A stretch of 64,000 nt of DNA from Verrucomicrobiota bacterium (GCA_013287435.1 JABDDU010000001.1:62001-126000); one strand, 5' to 3'. Counted from the stretch's first letter, positions 17,683-27,159 are shown. Numbers and translations: made by a program. Notes: a model not told the origin generated them from the sequence alone.

Positions 17683-18876
17683 ATGAACCCAGAATTTTCC
17701 ATCACCCGCGAAGAATTTAAAACGCTTGCTATCGTCGTGGTGATTGGCATTTGCGGCATGCTGGGTATTGATATTCATTTAGCGTCGATGCCGCATATTA
17801 TGACGTTTATGCATACTGACCAGCAGCATATTCAACAATCTGTTTCGATTTTTTTATTGGGAATGGGAGTCAGTCTTTTATTTTATGGACCGTTGTCTGA
17901 TCGATTTGGTCGAAAACCCATTGTGATTTTAGGTTTATTCATTGCAATAATCGCGAGTTTTTCAGCGGTATTTACGACGCATATCCACACATTTTTAATG
18001 ACGCGATTGTTTCAAGGTGTTGGATCCGGTGTTTGTATTGGATTAGGTAGAACGATTATTGCAGACGTTTTACAAGGCGATCGATTCGCGGTGATTGGCT
18101 CTTATTTTAATATGTTTTTAAATTTATCGCCGTTATTTGCGCCAGCGATGGGCGGCTATATTCAACATTGGTTTGATTGGCAAGCAAACTTTGTAACGCT
18201 CGGTGCTGTGTTAACGTTCACGTTATTGTTGTATGCATTTTTTTGCCCTGAAACCAACAAATATAAAAATCCAAAAGCGTGTCGTCCTTTAACTGTTTTT
18301 CGCAATTATAAAAGTTTGTTGACGCATAAAGTGTTTGTGGGTTGCACGATTATGACAGGGATGGCCGTTGCAGTTGGCATGGTTTATGCAACACTGAGTT
18401 CGTTTATTTTTCAAATTCAATTTCACTTAACGCCAGTGGCGTATGGTTGGCTAACGGCAATTGCAGGCATCGCCGGTTTTATCGGCAGATTTATTAATAC
18501 GGTGTTGATTAAAAAAATCGGCGGACAAAACACTTTGTTGACCGGATTTGGTTTTCTTATTTTCGCAGGCATTTGGTTACTTTTTTTTATCTTAATGAAA
18601 GAAGTCAGTATTGTTGTGATCATGATTTCCGTATTTTTTACGATGTTTTCGCAATCTTTTATTACGTCGAATTGCACTTCAAAAGCATTGAGTCCTTTTC
18701 ACGACAAACGCGGATCCGCGGGCGCACTGTATGGCAGTTTTCAAATGCTCGCTGCGTTTTTTATCAGTGGCGGCGTGGGATTATTGGTGCATGACGGTGT
18801 TGATTTGCTGGCGTTTAGTTTTTTGGGTTTGGGGTTAGCAGGCTCGATGATTTATTTTTATGTTTTCAAAACCTAA
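17683..18876 (+). CDS. MFS multidrug exporter, Bcr/CflA-like
   Basis: 397 residues with about 12 hydrophobic helices. The family A motif GPLSDRFGRKPIVI near residue 68 follows the second helix, and the opening LGIDIHLASMPHIMTFMHTD is like the Bcr/CflA pattern (DMYLPAMP). It probably exports drugs or small metabolites by proton antiport. It stands alone, divergent from rimK, with no regulator beside it. No strong ribosome binding site. Confidence 0.85.
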   Translation: MNPEFSITREEFKTLAIVVVIGICGMLGIDIHLASMPHIMTFMHTDQQHIQQSVSIFLLGMGVSLLFYGPLSDRFGRKPIVILGLFIAIIASFSAVFTTHIHTFLMTRLFQGVGSGVCIGLGRTIIADVLQGDRFAVIGSYFNMFLNLSPLFAPAMGGYIQHWFDWQANFVTLGAVLTFTLLLYAFFCPETNKYKNPKACRPLTVFRNYKSLLTHKVFVGCTIMTGMAVAVGMVYATLSSFIFQIQFHLTPVAYGWLTAIAGIAGFIGRFINTVLIKKIGGQNTLLTGFGFLIFAGIWLLFFILMKEVSIVVIMISVFFTMFSQSFITSNCTSKALSPFHDKRGSAGALYGSFQMLAAFFISGGVGLLVHDGVDLLAFSFLGLGLAGSMIYFYVFKT

Positions 18877-18935
18877 AAACACGGTATTGTATATTTTTTT
18901 TGATCATGGAAAACTGAACTTGAGATTTTTAATGT

Positions 18936-19117
18936 GAATGACTGAGTTGAACTATCAGGAGCGAGTGAATGTTGGGGTTACGGATGGTTTAAGGGGAGTG
19001 TGTGTGGCATGGATGCCACACCAAGCAAGCCTACAGGGATGTATTCACGGCGTCTCCCTGAAAACCATCCTAACCACAACATTCCGAGCGGATGCAAAAA
19101 GTTCACTTCAGTCATTC
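18936..19117 (+). ncRNA. F2 element, copy 1 (subfamily 1): structured leader candidate
   Basis: The 182-bp element folds into nested stems: P1 GAATGACTGA...TGAACT with AGTTCA...TCAGTCATTC, then an internal loop AGCGAGTGA/CGAGCGG, then P2 GAATGTTG..GTTA.GGATGGTTT with its partner. The core is GGGGAG, hairpin P3 (TGGCA-TGGA-TGCCA), hairpin P4 (TACA-GGGA-TGTA), and ATTCACGGCGTCTCC. CTACAGGGATGT matches the CsrA consensus RUACARGGAUGU at 11 of 12 positions, and five GGA motifs are present. It ends 26 bp before the ATG of the gene at 19144 and is in the same orientation. Confidence 0.65.
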
Positions 19118-19143
19118 GCATTTTCGGTCTACAAGGAGTTTAC

Positions 19144-19599
19144 ATGAAAAAAAATCATCAAAAATTTTATTTGTTGACCGTTTTTATTTTCCTCGCGCAA
19201 ATTACTTTTGCCGATTGTAGCGCGCCACCCACATTGTCCAATGTTGATATGTATTTTTACGATCATGATCTTGGTATTTATACGATTTATTTAAGACCAA
19301 CTCTGGATGCAATAATCGCAAATCAAACGGGCAGCGGAAATCCTTATTATGAAAAAACATGGACGGGCAGTTGTCCTGGCGGTTTAATCGGAGATGATGA
19401 TTCGTGTATTGAATTTACCGTTTATCCTGCCGCCACAAATTTTTCACCCGGCAATATCATGACGAAGATTGAACATTATACGCATGGAAAACCCAATCGC
19501 GGCGAAGTACGCATTATTACCGATAATGGTGAAACACAGTATGTTTATACAACCGATCATGAAAATACGTTTTGTGGTCCGTATAAAATTAATGCGTAA
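19144..19599 (+). CDS. Secreted protein of unknown function
   Basis: 151 residues from ATG 19144, fixed by AAGGAG at 19133-19138. A longer frame to 19000 only translates the F2 element. It has a signal peptide (LLTVFIFLAQITFADC) and four Cys in the mature part. A WTGSCPGG segment and the spacing of Cys and aromatic residues are reminiscent of small periplasmic Legionella proteins (DUF3757-like), but I am not sure. It overlaps the 3' end of the FMN reductase gene by 11 bp. Confidence 0.65.
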   Translation: MKKNHQKFYLLTVFIFLAQITFADCSAPPTLSNVDMYFYDHDLGIYTIYLRPTLDAIIANQTGSGNPYYEKTWTGSCPGGLIGDDDSCIEFTVYPAATNFSPGNIMTKIEHYTHGKPNRGEVRIITDNGETQYVYTTDHENTFCGPYKINA

Positions 19600-20140
19600 C
19601 TTTCAAAACCCACGCCGCATACGCATCAATATATTTTTTCAAAAAGCTTTTTGTATTTTCATTTAATTTCCCATCGGCGCCAAATAATTTATCAACGCCG
19701 CTGATATACGCTTCAGGTTGTTGCATGCATAAAATATCGAGAAATACGAAGGATTGTCGCAATTGTAGATTCGCGCCAAAGCCACCGATCGCACCGGGCG
19801 ATGCACTGATCACCGCACTCGCTTTTCCACCCCAGATACTTTTTCCATACGGCATTGAGCCGACATCAATTGCATTTTTAATAGGCGCTGGAATGGTGCG
19901 ATTATATTCGGGTGTTGCAAATAAAACGCCGTCTTTTTCTCGCATACTGTTTCGAAATTCAGCCCATTCTTTCGGTAGATGTTTTTCATTATCGAGATCT
20001 TGGTTGTACAACGGCAGTTTTCCAATCTCAATCATGTCCATTTGAATGGTATTGGGCGCAAGCGCCATTAATTCTAAAGCGATTTTTCGATTCCATGATT
20101 CTTTTCGAAGGCTACCCACAATGACGGCGATTTTTTTCAT
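19589..20140 (-). CDS. NAD(P)H-dependent FMN reductase (ChrR/YieF type)
   Basis: 183 residues with a flavodoxin-like fold: phosphate-binding GSLRKESWNRK near residue 9 and the family motif TPEYNRTIPAPIKNAIDVGS near 77. GAIGGFGANLQLRQ near 116 also fits quinone reductases of this group. It reduces quinones or metal ions using NAD(P)H and FMN. Single gene, no operon partner. Confidence 0.88.
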   Translation of the reverse strand: MKKIAVIVGSLRKESWNRKIALELMALAPNTIQMDMIEIGKLPLYNQDLDNEKHLPKEWAEFRNSMREKDGVLFATPEYNRTIPAPIKNAIDVGSMPYGKSIWGGKASAVISASPGAIGGFGANLQLRQSFVFLDILCMQQPEAYISGVDKLFGADGKLNENTKSFLKKYIDAYAAWVLKVTH

Positions 20141-20230
20141 AATAAATCCTTTATGTTAATGTCATTCTCAACTTAATTAACTGAACGTGAAAGGAGCCAC
20201 GCGCATAAAAAAGTTGAGCATGGCATAATA

Positions 20231-20830
20231 TTAATTCGCATTATAACGATAGGGTAACACAATCACTGTCGTTCCCATCGTCATAAAATTTTTATTTAAC
20301 CATTCTGCAGCAGCCGGCGTGACACGAATGCAACCATGACTCGCATTTTCATCATCTGGCACTTCGTATGAACCATGAACTGCATAACCTTTTGCACTGA
20401 AATACATGCAATACGGCATCGGTGAACCACCATGTGTTTTTAGCGGAAATTTGCGTGAAATACAATGCGCACCTTCTTTGGAGATCACTTGAAATGTGCC
20501 AACAATCGTTCTGCAACGATGATGTGTATCCGGACAATAAATTTTTCCGCCCGATGCTTTGCCGACATTCACGCGTTTTCCATTTTCGTTATACACCGCC
20601 CACGCATGATAATTCGGATCAAAAATAAAAACGCGTTTGCCATGGGTGTCTTGATATTTTGGAAAATAATCATAGCCTTTATCGTTCGAGCTGTTGTTCG
20701 GTGTCCCCGTGTTATAGCGCGACGGCTCTTGTTTTCTGTCGTGTGTATATTTTGATGTATACGCAACACCCGTATCAGCAATCATTGATAAGATAACTGT
20801 GCCACATAACAATAAACTAAAACGCAACAT
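20231..20830 (-). CDS. Periplasmic L,D-transpeptidase (YkuD domain)
   Basis: 199 residues with an N-terminal signal peptide (LRFSLLLCGTVILSMIADTGVA). The catalytic motif reads HGSYEVPDDENASHGCIRV near residues 153-171, with active His and Cys in SHGCIR. It would form 3-3 cross-links in peptidoglycan or attach proteins to it. The gene is monocistronic. The upstream 557 bp (20831-21387) hold no gene but carry two elements, F1 at 20938 and F2 at 21184. Confidence 0.9.
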   Translation of the reverse strand: MLRFSLLLCGTVILSMIADTGVAYTSKYTHDRKQEPSRYNTGTPNNSSNDKGYDYFPKYQDTHGKRVFIFDPNYHAWAVYNENGKRVNVGKASGGKIYCPDTHHRCRTIVGTFQVISKEGAHCISRKFPLKTHGGSPMPYCMYFSAKGYAVHGSYEVPDDENASHGCIRVTPAAAEWLNKNFMTMGTTVIVLPYRYNAN

Positions 20831-20937
20831 TTTAACCCCCTACGAAAAATGTCAACGCCATTTATTGCGGTAAATATAGCTTATTTTTCAGAAATTGCTT
20901 GTATGCTGAATGTGTTTGAAAAATAAGAAGATAATTT

Positions 20938-21118
20938 GTAACCATTCAGCGTCCTTACTAACAGGTCCACTTTTGCGGTCTTTTTTGTATAAAATAAAAA
21001 TAAAATGCTCGACGTACCAATCAAGTACGCCTGCGCCTTTATTTTCATTTTATACAAAAAATCCCATCAAAATTGGACCTTCGAGGTTTATTCTAGTTTT
21101 GATCGGTGAAATAGTTAC
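20938..21118. mobile_element. F1-family palindromic element with target duplication
   Basis: It begins GTAACC and ends AGTTAC. Flanks are GATAATTT (20930-20937) and AATAATTT (21119-21126), an 8-bp duplication with one change. Inner arms AGGTCCA.TTTTG and CAAAATTGGACCT, then TTTTTTGTATAAAA and TTTTATACAAAAAA, surround the family core ATGCTCGACGTACCAATC...GTACGCCTGCGC. The core matches 45000-45030. No coding capacity. Confidence 0.75.
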
Positions 21119-21183
21119 AATAATTTTATACTCGCCAGAATTCAAAATGAGTGGTAATCTCGCTGTCTCTTTTTCCTCAGTAA

Positions 21184-21352
21184 ACGACAAAAAAATATGA
21201 AGCAGCGAGTGATGATATGACTGTGGTGTTTTGAGTGGAGTGTGAATGTCAGGGATGACATTCCCAAGCCTATACGGATGTATTCACGGCGTCTCCACGA
21301 GAAATACCACGGTCATATCATCCAACGAGCGGTTGAATATAAAAATTGTCGT
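21184..21352 (+). ncRNA. F2 element, copy 2 (subfamily 2)
   Basis: Outer pair ACGACAA/TTGTCGT, internal loop AGCGAGTGA/CGAGCGG, and P2 TGATGATATGACTGTGGT with ACCACGGTCATATCATC. This P2 sequence differs completely from copies 1 and 4 yet is again self-complementary. The core is TGGAG, P3 AATGTCA-GGGA-TGACATT, P4 TATA-CGGA-TGTA, then TTCACGGCGTCTCCA. It ends 35 bp before the ATG of the NlpC/P60 lipoprotein and points the same way. Confidence 0.65.
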
Positions 21353-21387
21353 GACAAAGCTCTTTTTCACAACAAGGGAATTTTAAT

Positions 21388-22017
21388 ATGCTTCGTATCA
21401 CCAGCTTTTTCTGTATTTTTATTTTCTTGATATTAAGTTGTGGATGTACTTTAGAGCATCCACCCTCCATTCCGATGTCTGCTCTGTCTGGTTCGCGTCA
21501 TGATTCTGCAGATACAAAAAAACTGATTTCGCAGGCATTATTATTATCAAAACGAAAATTGAATTATCATTTTGGATCGAGCAATCCCAGAATAGGCGGC
21601 ATGGATTGCTCAGGCACCATTCATTATTTATTAGCAAAAACCGCGCATATGAATGCTCCCGGAGATGCAAGTCTTCTGTATGTGTGGGTAGAAAAAAATG
21701 GTCGATTGCATCCTGTCAACGTGCATCATTTTAATTCACCTGAATTTAATCGATTAAAACCCGGTGATTTATTATTTTGGACAGGCACATATTACACACG
21801 ACGCAAACCACCCGTAACGCATGTGATGTTGTATTTAGGTAAAGACAAACACAATCGCCCATTAATGTTTGGCGCAACCGAAGGCACCTATCACGGCAGA
21901 ATTGTTCGCGGCATCGGCGTGTTTGATTTTACGCTACCCGATCGCACCGAAAGAGCGAAATTTGTCGGCTACGGCTGCATTCCGCATTATACCTGTCGAA
22001 TTCGCGGTGTTGCATGA
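21388..22017 (+). CDS. NlpC/P60-family lipoprotein
   Basis: 209 residues. The N-terminus is a lipoprotein signal with lipobox LSCGC near residue 19. The NlpC/P60 catalytic Cys lies in GGMDCSGTIHYLL near residue 74 and the His in PVTHVMLYLG near 150. It probably cleaves peptidoglycan stem peptides from the inner face of the outer membrane. The start codon is preceded by AAGGGAA. Its last 4 bp overlap the start of the DUF1016 nuclease gene, an odd partner for a cell wall enzyme. Confidence 0.88.
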   Translation: MLRITSFFCIFIFLILSCGCTLEHPPSIPMSALSGSRHDSADTKKLISQALLLSKRKLNYHFGSSNPRIGGMDCSGTIHYLLAKTAHMNAPGDASLLYVWVEKNGRLHPVNVHHFNSPEFNRLKPGDLLFWTGTYYTRRKPPVTHVMLYLGKDKHNRPLMFGATEGTYHGRIVRGIGVFDFTLPDRTERAKFVGYGCIPHYTCRIRGVA

Positions 22018-23021
22018 TTGAATCCATCGAAAAACAATTTTTTACGGATATTGGTGAGATTCTCCGTGCTGGGCGTGATACCGCCTATCGATCGGTGAAT
22101 TCTGTGATGGTGAAAACCTATTGGCAAATCGGCAGACGTATCGTTGAACAAGAACAACATGGCAAGGAGCGAGCGAATTATGGTGAACAACTCATTGTAA
22201 ATTTATCGCGTTATTTAACGGATTGTTTTGGAAGAGGATTTTCGATAGCGAATTTATGGAATATCCGCCAGTTTTATGCGACATTCCCGAATTTTATGCA
22301 ATTCTCTACGCAGTGCGTAGGGAATTTAGGATGGACACATATCCGCTTAATTATGCGATTAGATAACCCAGAAGAACGTAATTATTATCTGCAAGAAACA
22401 AGTCAGCAAAACTGGAGTTCTCGTCTTTTAGAGCGCAATATTAAAAGCGGTTACTATCGGCGATTGCTTTCATCACAACATCAATCGACGTGTCCATCAA
22501 AATCAGCAGAACAACATCTATCGGAATTTATTAAAGATCCGTATGTGCTGGAATTTTTAAATGTGCCCGACGATTTAACCGGTAAAGAAAGCATTTTAGA
22601 AAAAAATATTATCACGCATCTACAAAAATTTCTTTTAGAAATGGGCAAGGGCTTTTCATTTATTGCGCGTCAAATGCGTGTAAGCACCGAGACGTCACAT
22701 TTTTATGTCGATCTTGTATTTTATAATTATCTTTTAAAATGTTTTGTCATTATTGACTTAAAGACTGAAAAACTAACGCATCAAGACATCGGTCAAATGG
22801 ATATGTACGTGCGAATGTTTGATGAATTAAAACGTAGCGCGAGTGACAACCCAACCTTAGGTATTATTTTCTGCACGGACAAAGACGAAACGATTGTTAA
22901 ATATTCGGTATTAAAAGAAAACAAACAAATTTTTGCATCAAAATACAAAACAATTCTGCCAACAGAAACTGAATTGGCTGCAATGATTGATCAAGAAAGT
23001 TTGGGGTACCTGTGCGCATGA
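22014..23021 (+). CDS. DUF1016/YhcG-family PD-(D/E)XK nuclease
   Basis: 335 residues. The N-terminal helical DUF1016 domain begins with the pattern MVKTYWQIGRRIVEQEQHGKERANYG. The C-terminal nuclease domain has D in HFYVDLVFYN and the D-x-K pair in CFVIIDLKTEKLTHQDIGQMD. These proteins are commonly found in or beside type I restriction-modification loci and are presumed DNA nucleases. The gene overlaps the upstream NlpC/P60 gene by 4 bp and precedes hsdM by 132 bp, outside the direct repeat at 23044. Confidence 0.87.
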   Translation: MIESIEKQFFTDIGEILRAGRDTAYRSVNSVMVKTYWQIGRRIVEQEQHGKERANYGEQLIVNLSRYLTDCFGRGFSIANLWNIRQFYATFPNFMQFSTQCVGNLGWTHIRLIMRLDNPEERNYYLQETSQQNWSSRLLERNIKSGYYRRLLSSQHQSTCPSKSAEQHLSEFIKDPYVLEFLNVPDDLTGKESILEKNIITHLQKFLLEMGKGFSFIARQMRVSTETSHFYVDLVFYNYLLKCFVIIDLKTEKLTHQDIGQMDMYVRMFDELKRSASDNPTLGIIFCTDKDETIVKYSVLKENKQIFASKYKTILPTETELAAMIDQESLGYLCA

Positions 23022-23043
23022 TTTCACGCATGCTTCACAACGA

Positions 23044-23085
23044 TATGTCATTGGTGAGATGTGCAACGTGGCACACACTATTCAA
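23044..23085 (+). repeat. Left direct repeat flanking the type I R-M island
   Basis: This 42-bp segment (TATGTCATTGGTGAGATGTG and onward, with AACGTGGCACACAC) is matched by 31004-31045 in the same orientation at roughly 33 of 42 positions. It lies just before hsdM, and the partner lies just after hsdR. This suggests an old recombination or insertion boundary. Confidence 0.55.
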
Positions 23086-23153
23086 CTCTGTTGGTCATTA
23101 GCGCCCTGATGAAGTAACCTATCACAACTATTTTTTAGGGATATGTACTCACC

Positions 23154-24713
23154 ATGAAAACTCAAAACAACAAAATTGAATCCATCGAAAAACAACTCTG
23201 GGATGCGGCGGATAAACTGCGCAAAAATATTGACGCTGCGGAATATAAGCACGTCGTGTTGGGGTTGATATTTTTAAAGTATATTTCAGATGCTTTTGAA
23301 GAACTGTTTGAGCAATTAAAATCTGAAACACAAACCGGCGCTGACCCCGAAGATAAAGATGAATATTTATCCGAGAATGTATTTTTCGTGCCGCCCATTG
23401 CGCGTTGGTCTTATTTAAAATCTCGCGCAAAATTGCCTGAAATTGGGCGCGATATTGATAATGCGATGGATGCTATTGAACAAGACAATCCATCTCTCAA
23501 AGGTGTGTTGCCGAAAGTATTTGCGCGCGGCAATTTAGATCCCGTTAATTTGGGAAAACTAATCGATGAATTTAGCAATATTAATATGGGTCAAGCCAAA
23601 GCACGCAGCCAAGATGTGCTTGGCCATGTTTTTGAATATTTTCTCGGTGAATTTGCATTAGCAGAAGGCAAACAGGGCGGACAATTCTATACGCCGCGAT
23701 CGATTGTAGAATTACTGGTTGCCATGTTAGAGCCATATAAAGGACGCGTATTTGATCCTTGTTGTGGATCGGGCGGGATGTTTGTGCAATCCGAAAAATT
23801 CGTGCAAGAACATCAAGGTCGCATCAATGACATTTCGATTTACGGACAAGAAAGCAATCAAACAACCTGGCGTTTGGCGAAAATGAATTTATCCATTCGC
23901 GGGATTGATAGTTCGCAAGTGAAATGGAATAACGAAGGTTCATTTTTAAATGATGCATTACCCGATTTAAAAGCAGATTACATTATTGCGAATCCGCCAT
24001 TCAATATGAGTGATTGGAGCGGTGAATTATTGCGAAATGATGGACGTTGGCAATATGGAACACCGCCAACCGGCAATGCGAATTACGCATGGATTCAGCA
24101 CTTTTTATATCATTTAAAACCGCAACGTGGTGTTGCCGGTTTTGTGATGGCCAAAGGTGCGTTGACATCAAAAACATCCGGTGAAGGGGATATTCGAAAA
24201 GCGTTAATCGAAGCACGATTAGTGGATTGTATTGTGAATCTTCCGGGAAAATTATTTTTGAACACGCAAATTCCCGCATCACTCTGGTTTTTACGACGCG
24301 GCAAAGAAACGCGCCGCGATGAAATATTATTTATGGATGCGCGTAATTTAGGATTTTTAATTAATCGCCGCACATTGGAATTATCGGATGATGATATTGC
24401 AAAAATTACGAGTACGTATCGGGATTGGCGCAATGATGATCTCTCCGGGGAGACGCGCGCGTCAGCGAGCGTTGAATCGCGTACAAAATATGAAGACATT
24501 AAAGGTTTTTGCAAATCCGTCCCCATCCTCGAAGTCTCCAAGCTCGACTACGTCCTCACTCCCGGCCGCTACGTCGGCCTCGAAGACATCGACGACGATT
24601 TCAATTTCCCCGAAAAATTCGCCGCATTAACCGCAGAATTAAAATCACAAATGGAAAAAGAAAGTATTTTGAATAAAAAGATTTTGGAAAATTTGGCGAG
24701 AATAAAAATATGA
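23154..24713 (+). CDS. hsdM: Type I restriction-modification DNA methyltransferase HsdM
   Basis: 519 residues. It has the N-terminal helical HsdM domain ([17 protein letters not shown]), the SAM motif [14 protein letters not shown] near residue 200 and the N6-adenine motif [11 protein letters not shown] near 282. [16 protein letters not shown] before motif I is typical. It methylates adenine at the site chosen by HsdS. It is first in the island and is followed by a broken dinD before hsdS. Confidence 0.95.
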   Translation: MKTQNNKIESIEKQLWDAADKLRKNIDAAEYKHVVLGLIFLKYISDAFEELFEQLKSETQTGADPEDKDEYLSENVFFVPPIARWSYLKSRAKLPEIGRDIDNAMDAIEQDNPSLKGVLPKVFARGNLDPVNLGKLIDEFSNINMGQAKARSQDVLGHVFEYFLGEFALAEGKQGGQFYTPRSIVELLVAMLEPYKGRVFDPCCGSGGMFVQSEKFVQEHQGRINDISIYGQESNQTTWRLAKMNLSIRGIDSSQVKWNNEGSFLNDALPDLKADYIIANPPFNMSDWSGELLRNDGRWQYGTPPTGNANYAWIQHFLYHLKPQRGVAGFVMAKGALTSKTSGEGDIRKALIEARLVDCIVNLPGKLFLNTQIPASLWFLRRGKETRRDEILFMDARNLGFLINRRTLELSDDDIAKITSTYRDWRNDDLSGETRASASVESRTKYEDIKGFCKSVPILEVSKLDYVLTPGRYVGLEDIDDDFNFPEKFAALTAELKSQMEKESILNKKILENLARIKI

Positions 24714-24743
24714 TATTCCAAATATGATGAACAGGAGAATTAA

Positions 24744-24962
24744 ATGAATCGCGAACATCAATCCTTTGAAGCATTGAAGCATGCATCTGAACCAGGCGAA
24801 GAATACTGGTCGGCTCGAGAATTGGGAAAGCTGCTTGAATATTCAGAATATAGACATTTTTCTTCCGTTTTAGAAAGGGCAAAAGAAGCGTGTAAAAATA
24901 GCGGTCAGAAAATAGAGCACCATTTCGAGGATATCCTCGAGATGGTGAAAATTTTCGTATGA
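24744..24962 (+). pseudogene. dinD: DinD N-terminal remnant (truncated)
   Basis: 72 residues matching only the first quarter of DinD (about 270-280 residues in full). The opening HQSFEALKHASEPGEEYW-SARELGKLLEYSEY is characteristic, and the match stops at EDILEMVK. DinD is an SOS-induced protein that inhibits RecA filaments and is often found inside type I R-M loci. A 30-bp near-perfect palindrome centred on GGATATCC (24920-24949) lies at the break point. The next 150 bp hold no continuation. Confidence 0.75.
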
Positions 24963-25110
24963 GCCGATGGAAGCGCGAGCGCCAGCGACCGCGCAGCATG
25001 AATGGATCGGTGTTTGGTATGAGATGATGGAAGTTGGAGTGATAGTGACTACAAAGACAAAATGCCTTGAGAACTGAGTGGCGGTGAAATTAAAAAAAAT
25101 TGGAAATTTT

Positions 25111-25701
25111 ATGTCTGAAATTGATAACTTAAATTGGCGTTGTTTTTTAGCACTGGAAGAAGAATTCATCAGTACACAGTATTTTGTGGAAATTCACAAA
25201 AATAATTATAATACTTTTTCAATTAAGTATCGATCCATTATTATGCAAGCATGCGCTGAAATCGAAATTATTTTAAAACGTATTTGCGCAATGAATTCAA
25301 ATGATCGAGTTGAGGTAAAAAAGTATTTTGATTTTCTTGAAAAGAATCACAGTGATTTTTTAAACATCGAAGTATCTATACCTATCTACAAAGAATTGAT
25401 AAAGCCTTGGCTTGGTTTTACAAAAGATTCACCCCCTGAATTTTGGACTGCAAATAATAAAATCAAACATGCAGGCAGATTTGAAGAATCAACTTTAGAA
25501 AATGTCATTAACGCACTGTCGGGATTATTTTCTGTGTTGTTGTTTTGGTATGTCAAATCACATGGCTCGGAATTTTCTAAAAATACAGAAATAATACCTC
25601 CAAAATTGTTTGATTTTCCTGGCCTAAAAGAAAATTTAATGGCTTATCAGAATTCGAATTATGTGATAGTACCAGGATTGAATAAGGCAAATGTTAAATG
25701 A
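25111..25701 (+). CDS. HEPN-like protein of the R-M island, unknown function
   Basis: 196 residues from ATG 25111. A GTG at 25078 would add 11 residues. The protein is mostly helical. The stretch NNKIKHAGRF near residue 138 places a His after a polar/basic run, as in many HEPN-like proteins, while the RX4-6H motif is not clear. The last 4 bp overlap hsdS, so the two are translated together. Position suggests an accessory or anti-phage partner of the R-M system. Confidence 0.6.
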   Translation: MSEIDNLNWRCFLALEEEFISTQYFVEIHKNNYNTFSIKYRSIIMQACAEIEIILKRICAMNSNDRVEVKKYFDFLEKNHSDFLNIEVSIPIYKELIKPWLGFTKDSPPEFWTANNKIKHAGRFEESTLENVINALSGLFSVLLFWYVKSHGSEFSKNTEIIPPKLFDFPGLKENLMAYQNSNYVIVPGLNKANVK

Positions 25702-26873
25702 GTAAATGGCTTGAAATAAAACTAGGTGATGTGATTGATATAAAACACGGTTACGCTTTTAATGGCGAAGGCATTACAAAAGAAACCACCAATAATATTC
25801 TTGTAACGCCTGGTAATTTTTATATCGGCGGTGGTTTTAAAGCGGATAAATTTAAATATTTTGACGGAGAATATCCCGACAATTACATTTTAAAAAATGG
25901 TGATCTTGTTGTAACAATGACAGATCTAAGTAAAGAAGGCGATACGCTTGGATATGCGGCAAAGATTCCAGAGTTGAATGGCAAAATATTTTTACATAAT
26001 CAGCGAATTGGGTTGGTGAAATTTATTTCGAACGATGTTTATCCTGATTATTTGTATTGGTTAATGCGTACAAAAGAGTATCAGGGATTCATTCTTGGTT
26101 CTTCAACAGGGACGTCAATAAGACATACATCACCAAAAAATATTAAAGAATATCGATTTGAAATTCCATCGCTACAAGAACAAAAATCTATCGCCTCAAT
26201 CCTCTCCACCCTCGACGACAAAATCGATTTACTTCATCGCCAAAATAAAACACTCGAAGCGCTTGCGGAAACGTTATTTCGGCAGTGGTTTGTGGAAGAA
26301 ATAAACGATAAGTTTTTTGTAGGCTGCATTTTCGATGAATTTGATTTAACCATGGGATTGTCACCACCAGGAGGTTCGTATAATGAAGTATCTGATGGAA
26401 TGCCAATGTTTCAGGGAAACGCTGATTTTGGTTTTAGATTTCCTGTAAATCGAATTTATACAACTGATCCAAAACGTGTTGCAGAAAAATTTGATACATT
26501 AATTAGTGTTAGAGCACCGGTTGGCGAACAAAATATGGCATTTGAAAAATGTTGTATTGGACGCGGTGTAGCTGCATTGCGATATAAAAATAATGCTAAT
26601 TATTATACATATACTTATTTTAAATTTAAATCATTGATGAAAGAAATGAAAAAATTTAATGAAACCGGAACTGTTTTTGGTTCGATAAATAAAAGCGATT
26701 TTGAAAATTTTAAAATTACTATTCCACCTGTTGCATTGATTGATAAATTTCAAAATGAGGTTAAAAGCATTGATCACAAGGTGATTTTAAATTGTATACA
26801 AATTGATATGCTTACAAAAATTCGAGACATTCTTTTACCAAAACTGATGAGTAGTGCATTATCAATTAAATAA
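25698..26873 (+). CDS. hsdS: Type I restriction specificity subunit HsdS
   Basis: 391 residues with two target recognition halves. TRD1 (residues 1-155) ends in the family segment EIPSLQEQKSIASILSTLDDKIDLLHRQNKTLEALAETLF, the coiled spacer. TRD2 follows and ends in a matching helix (PPVALIDKFQNEVKSIDHK...LTKIRDILLPKLMSS). It determines the bipartite DNA sequence recognised. It overlaps the gene before it by 4 bp and the next gene by 1 bp. Confidence 0.93.
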   Translation: MSKWLEIKLGDVIDIKHGYAFNGEGITKETTNNILVTPGNFYIGGGFKADKFKYFDGEYPDNYILKNGDLVVTMTDLSKEGDTLGYAAKIPELNGKIFLHNQRIGLVKFISNDVYPDYLYWLMRTKEYQGFILGSSTGTSIRHTSPKNIKEYRFEIPSLQEQKSIASILSTLDDKIDLLHRQNKTLEALAETLFRQWFVEEINDKFFVGCIFDEFDLTMGLSPPGGSYNEVSDGMPMFQGNADFGFRFPVNRIYTTDPKRVAEKFDTLISVRAPVGEQNMAFEKCCIGRGVAALRYKNNANYYTYTYFKFKSLMKEMKKFNETGTVFGSINKSDFENFKITIPPVALIDKFQNEVKSIDHKVILNCIQIDMLTKIRDILLPKLMSSALSIK

Positions 26874-27103
26874 TGGTGATAAAAATGAATCAAAAAGAAA
26901 CTGATAACGAATTTGTAGCGAGAATGAAAAATTTTGATGGTTGCGGATACGGTGATCTTGAAGCGAGATTAAACGATGATAGAAAATTAAAAATTATTAT
27001 TGATGAAAATTTAGCAAAAAATACGCGAGCTTTAAAATGGTTAACATGGATTTTGGTGGTTTTAACAACTGTTCTTGTGATTGAGCCAATAATTCATCAA
27101 TAA
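26873..27103 (+). CDS. Small membrane-anchored protein in the R-M island
   Basis: 76 residues (72 if it starts at ATG 26885). The polar N-terminal part is acidic, and one C-terminal transmembrane helix is visible (WLTWILVVLTTVLVIEPII). The first ATG overlaps the hsdS stop (TAATG), which implies coupling. No family is recognised. Small membrane proteins accompany several defence systems, but no function can be assigned. Confidence 0.5.
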   Translation: MVIKMNQKETDNEFVARMKNFDGCGYGDLEARLNDDRKLKIIIDENLAKNTRALKWLTWILVVLTTVLVIEPIIHQ

Positions 27104-27159
27104 AGATAAATTTTTTAAAATACTTTTATCAAAGTTTATGGGTAGTTAGGTTTTTTTGA

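Noticed and set aside
19000-19143. N-terminal extension of the secreted protein at 19144
   Set aside because: It only translates the F2 element. A strong AAGGAG site and signal peptide fix the start at 19144. The same applies to 37476-37586 before the carbonic anhydrase.
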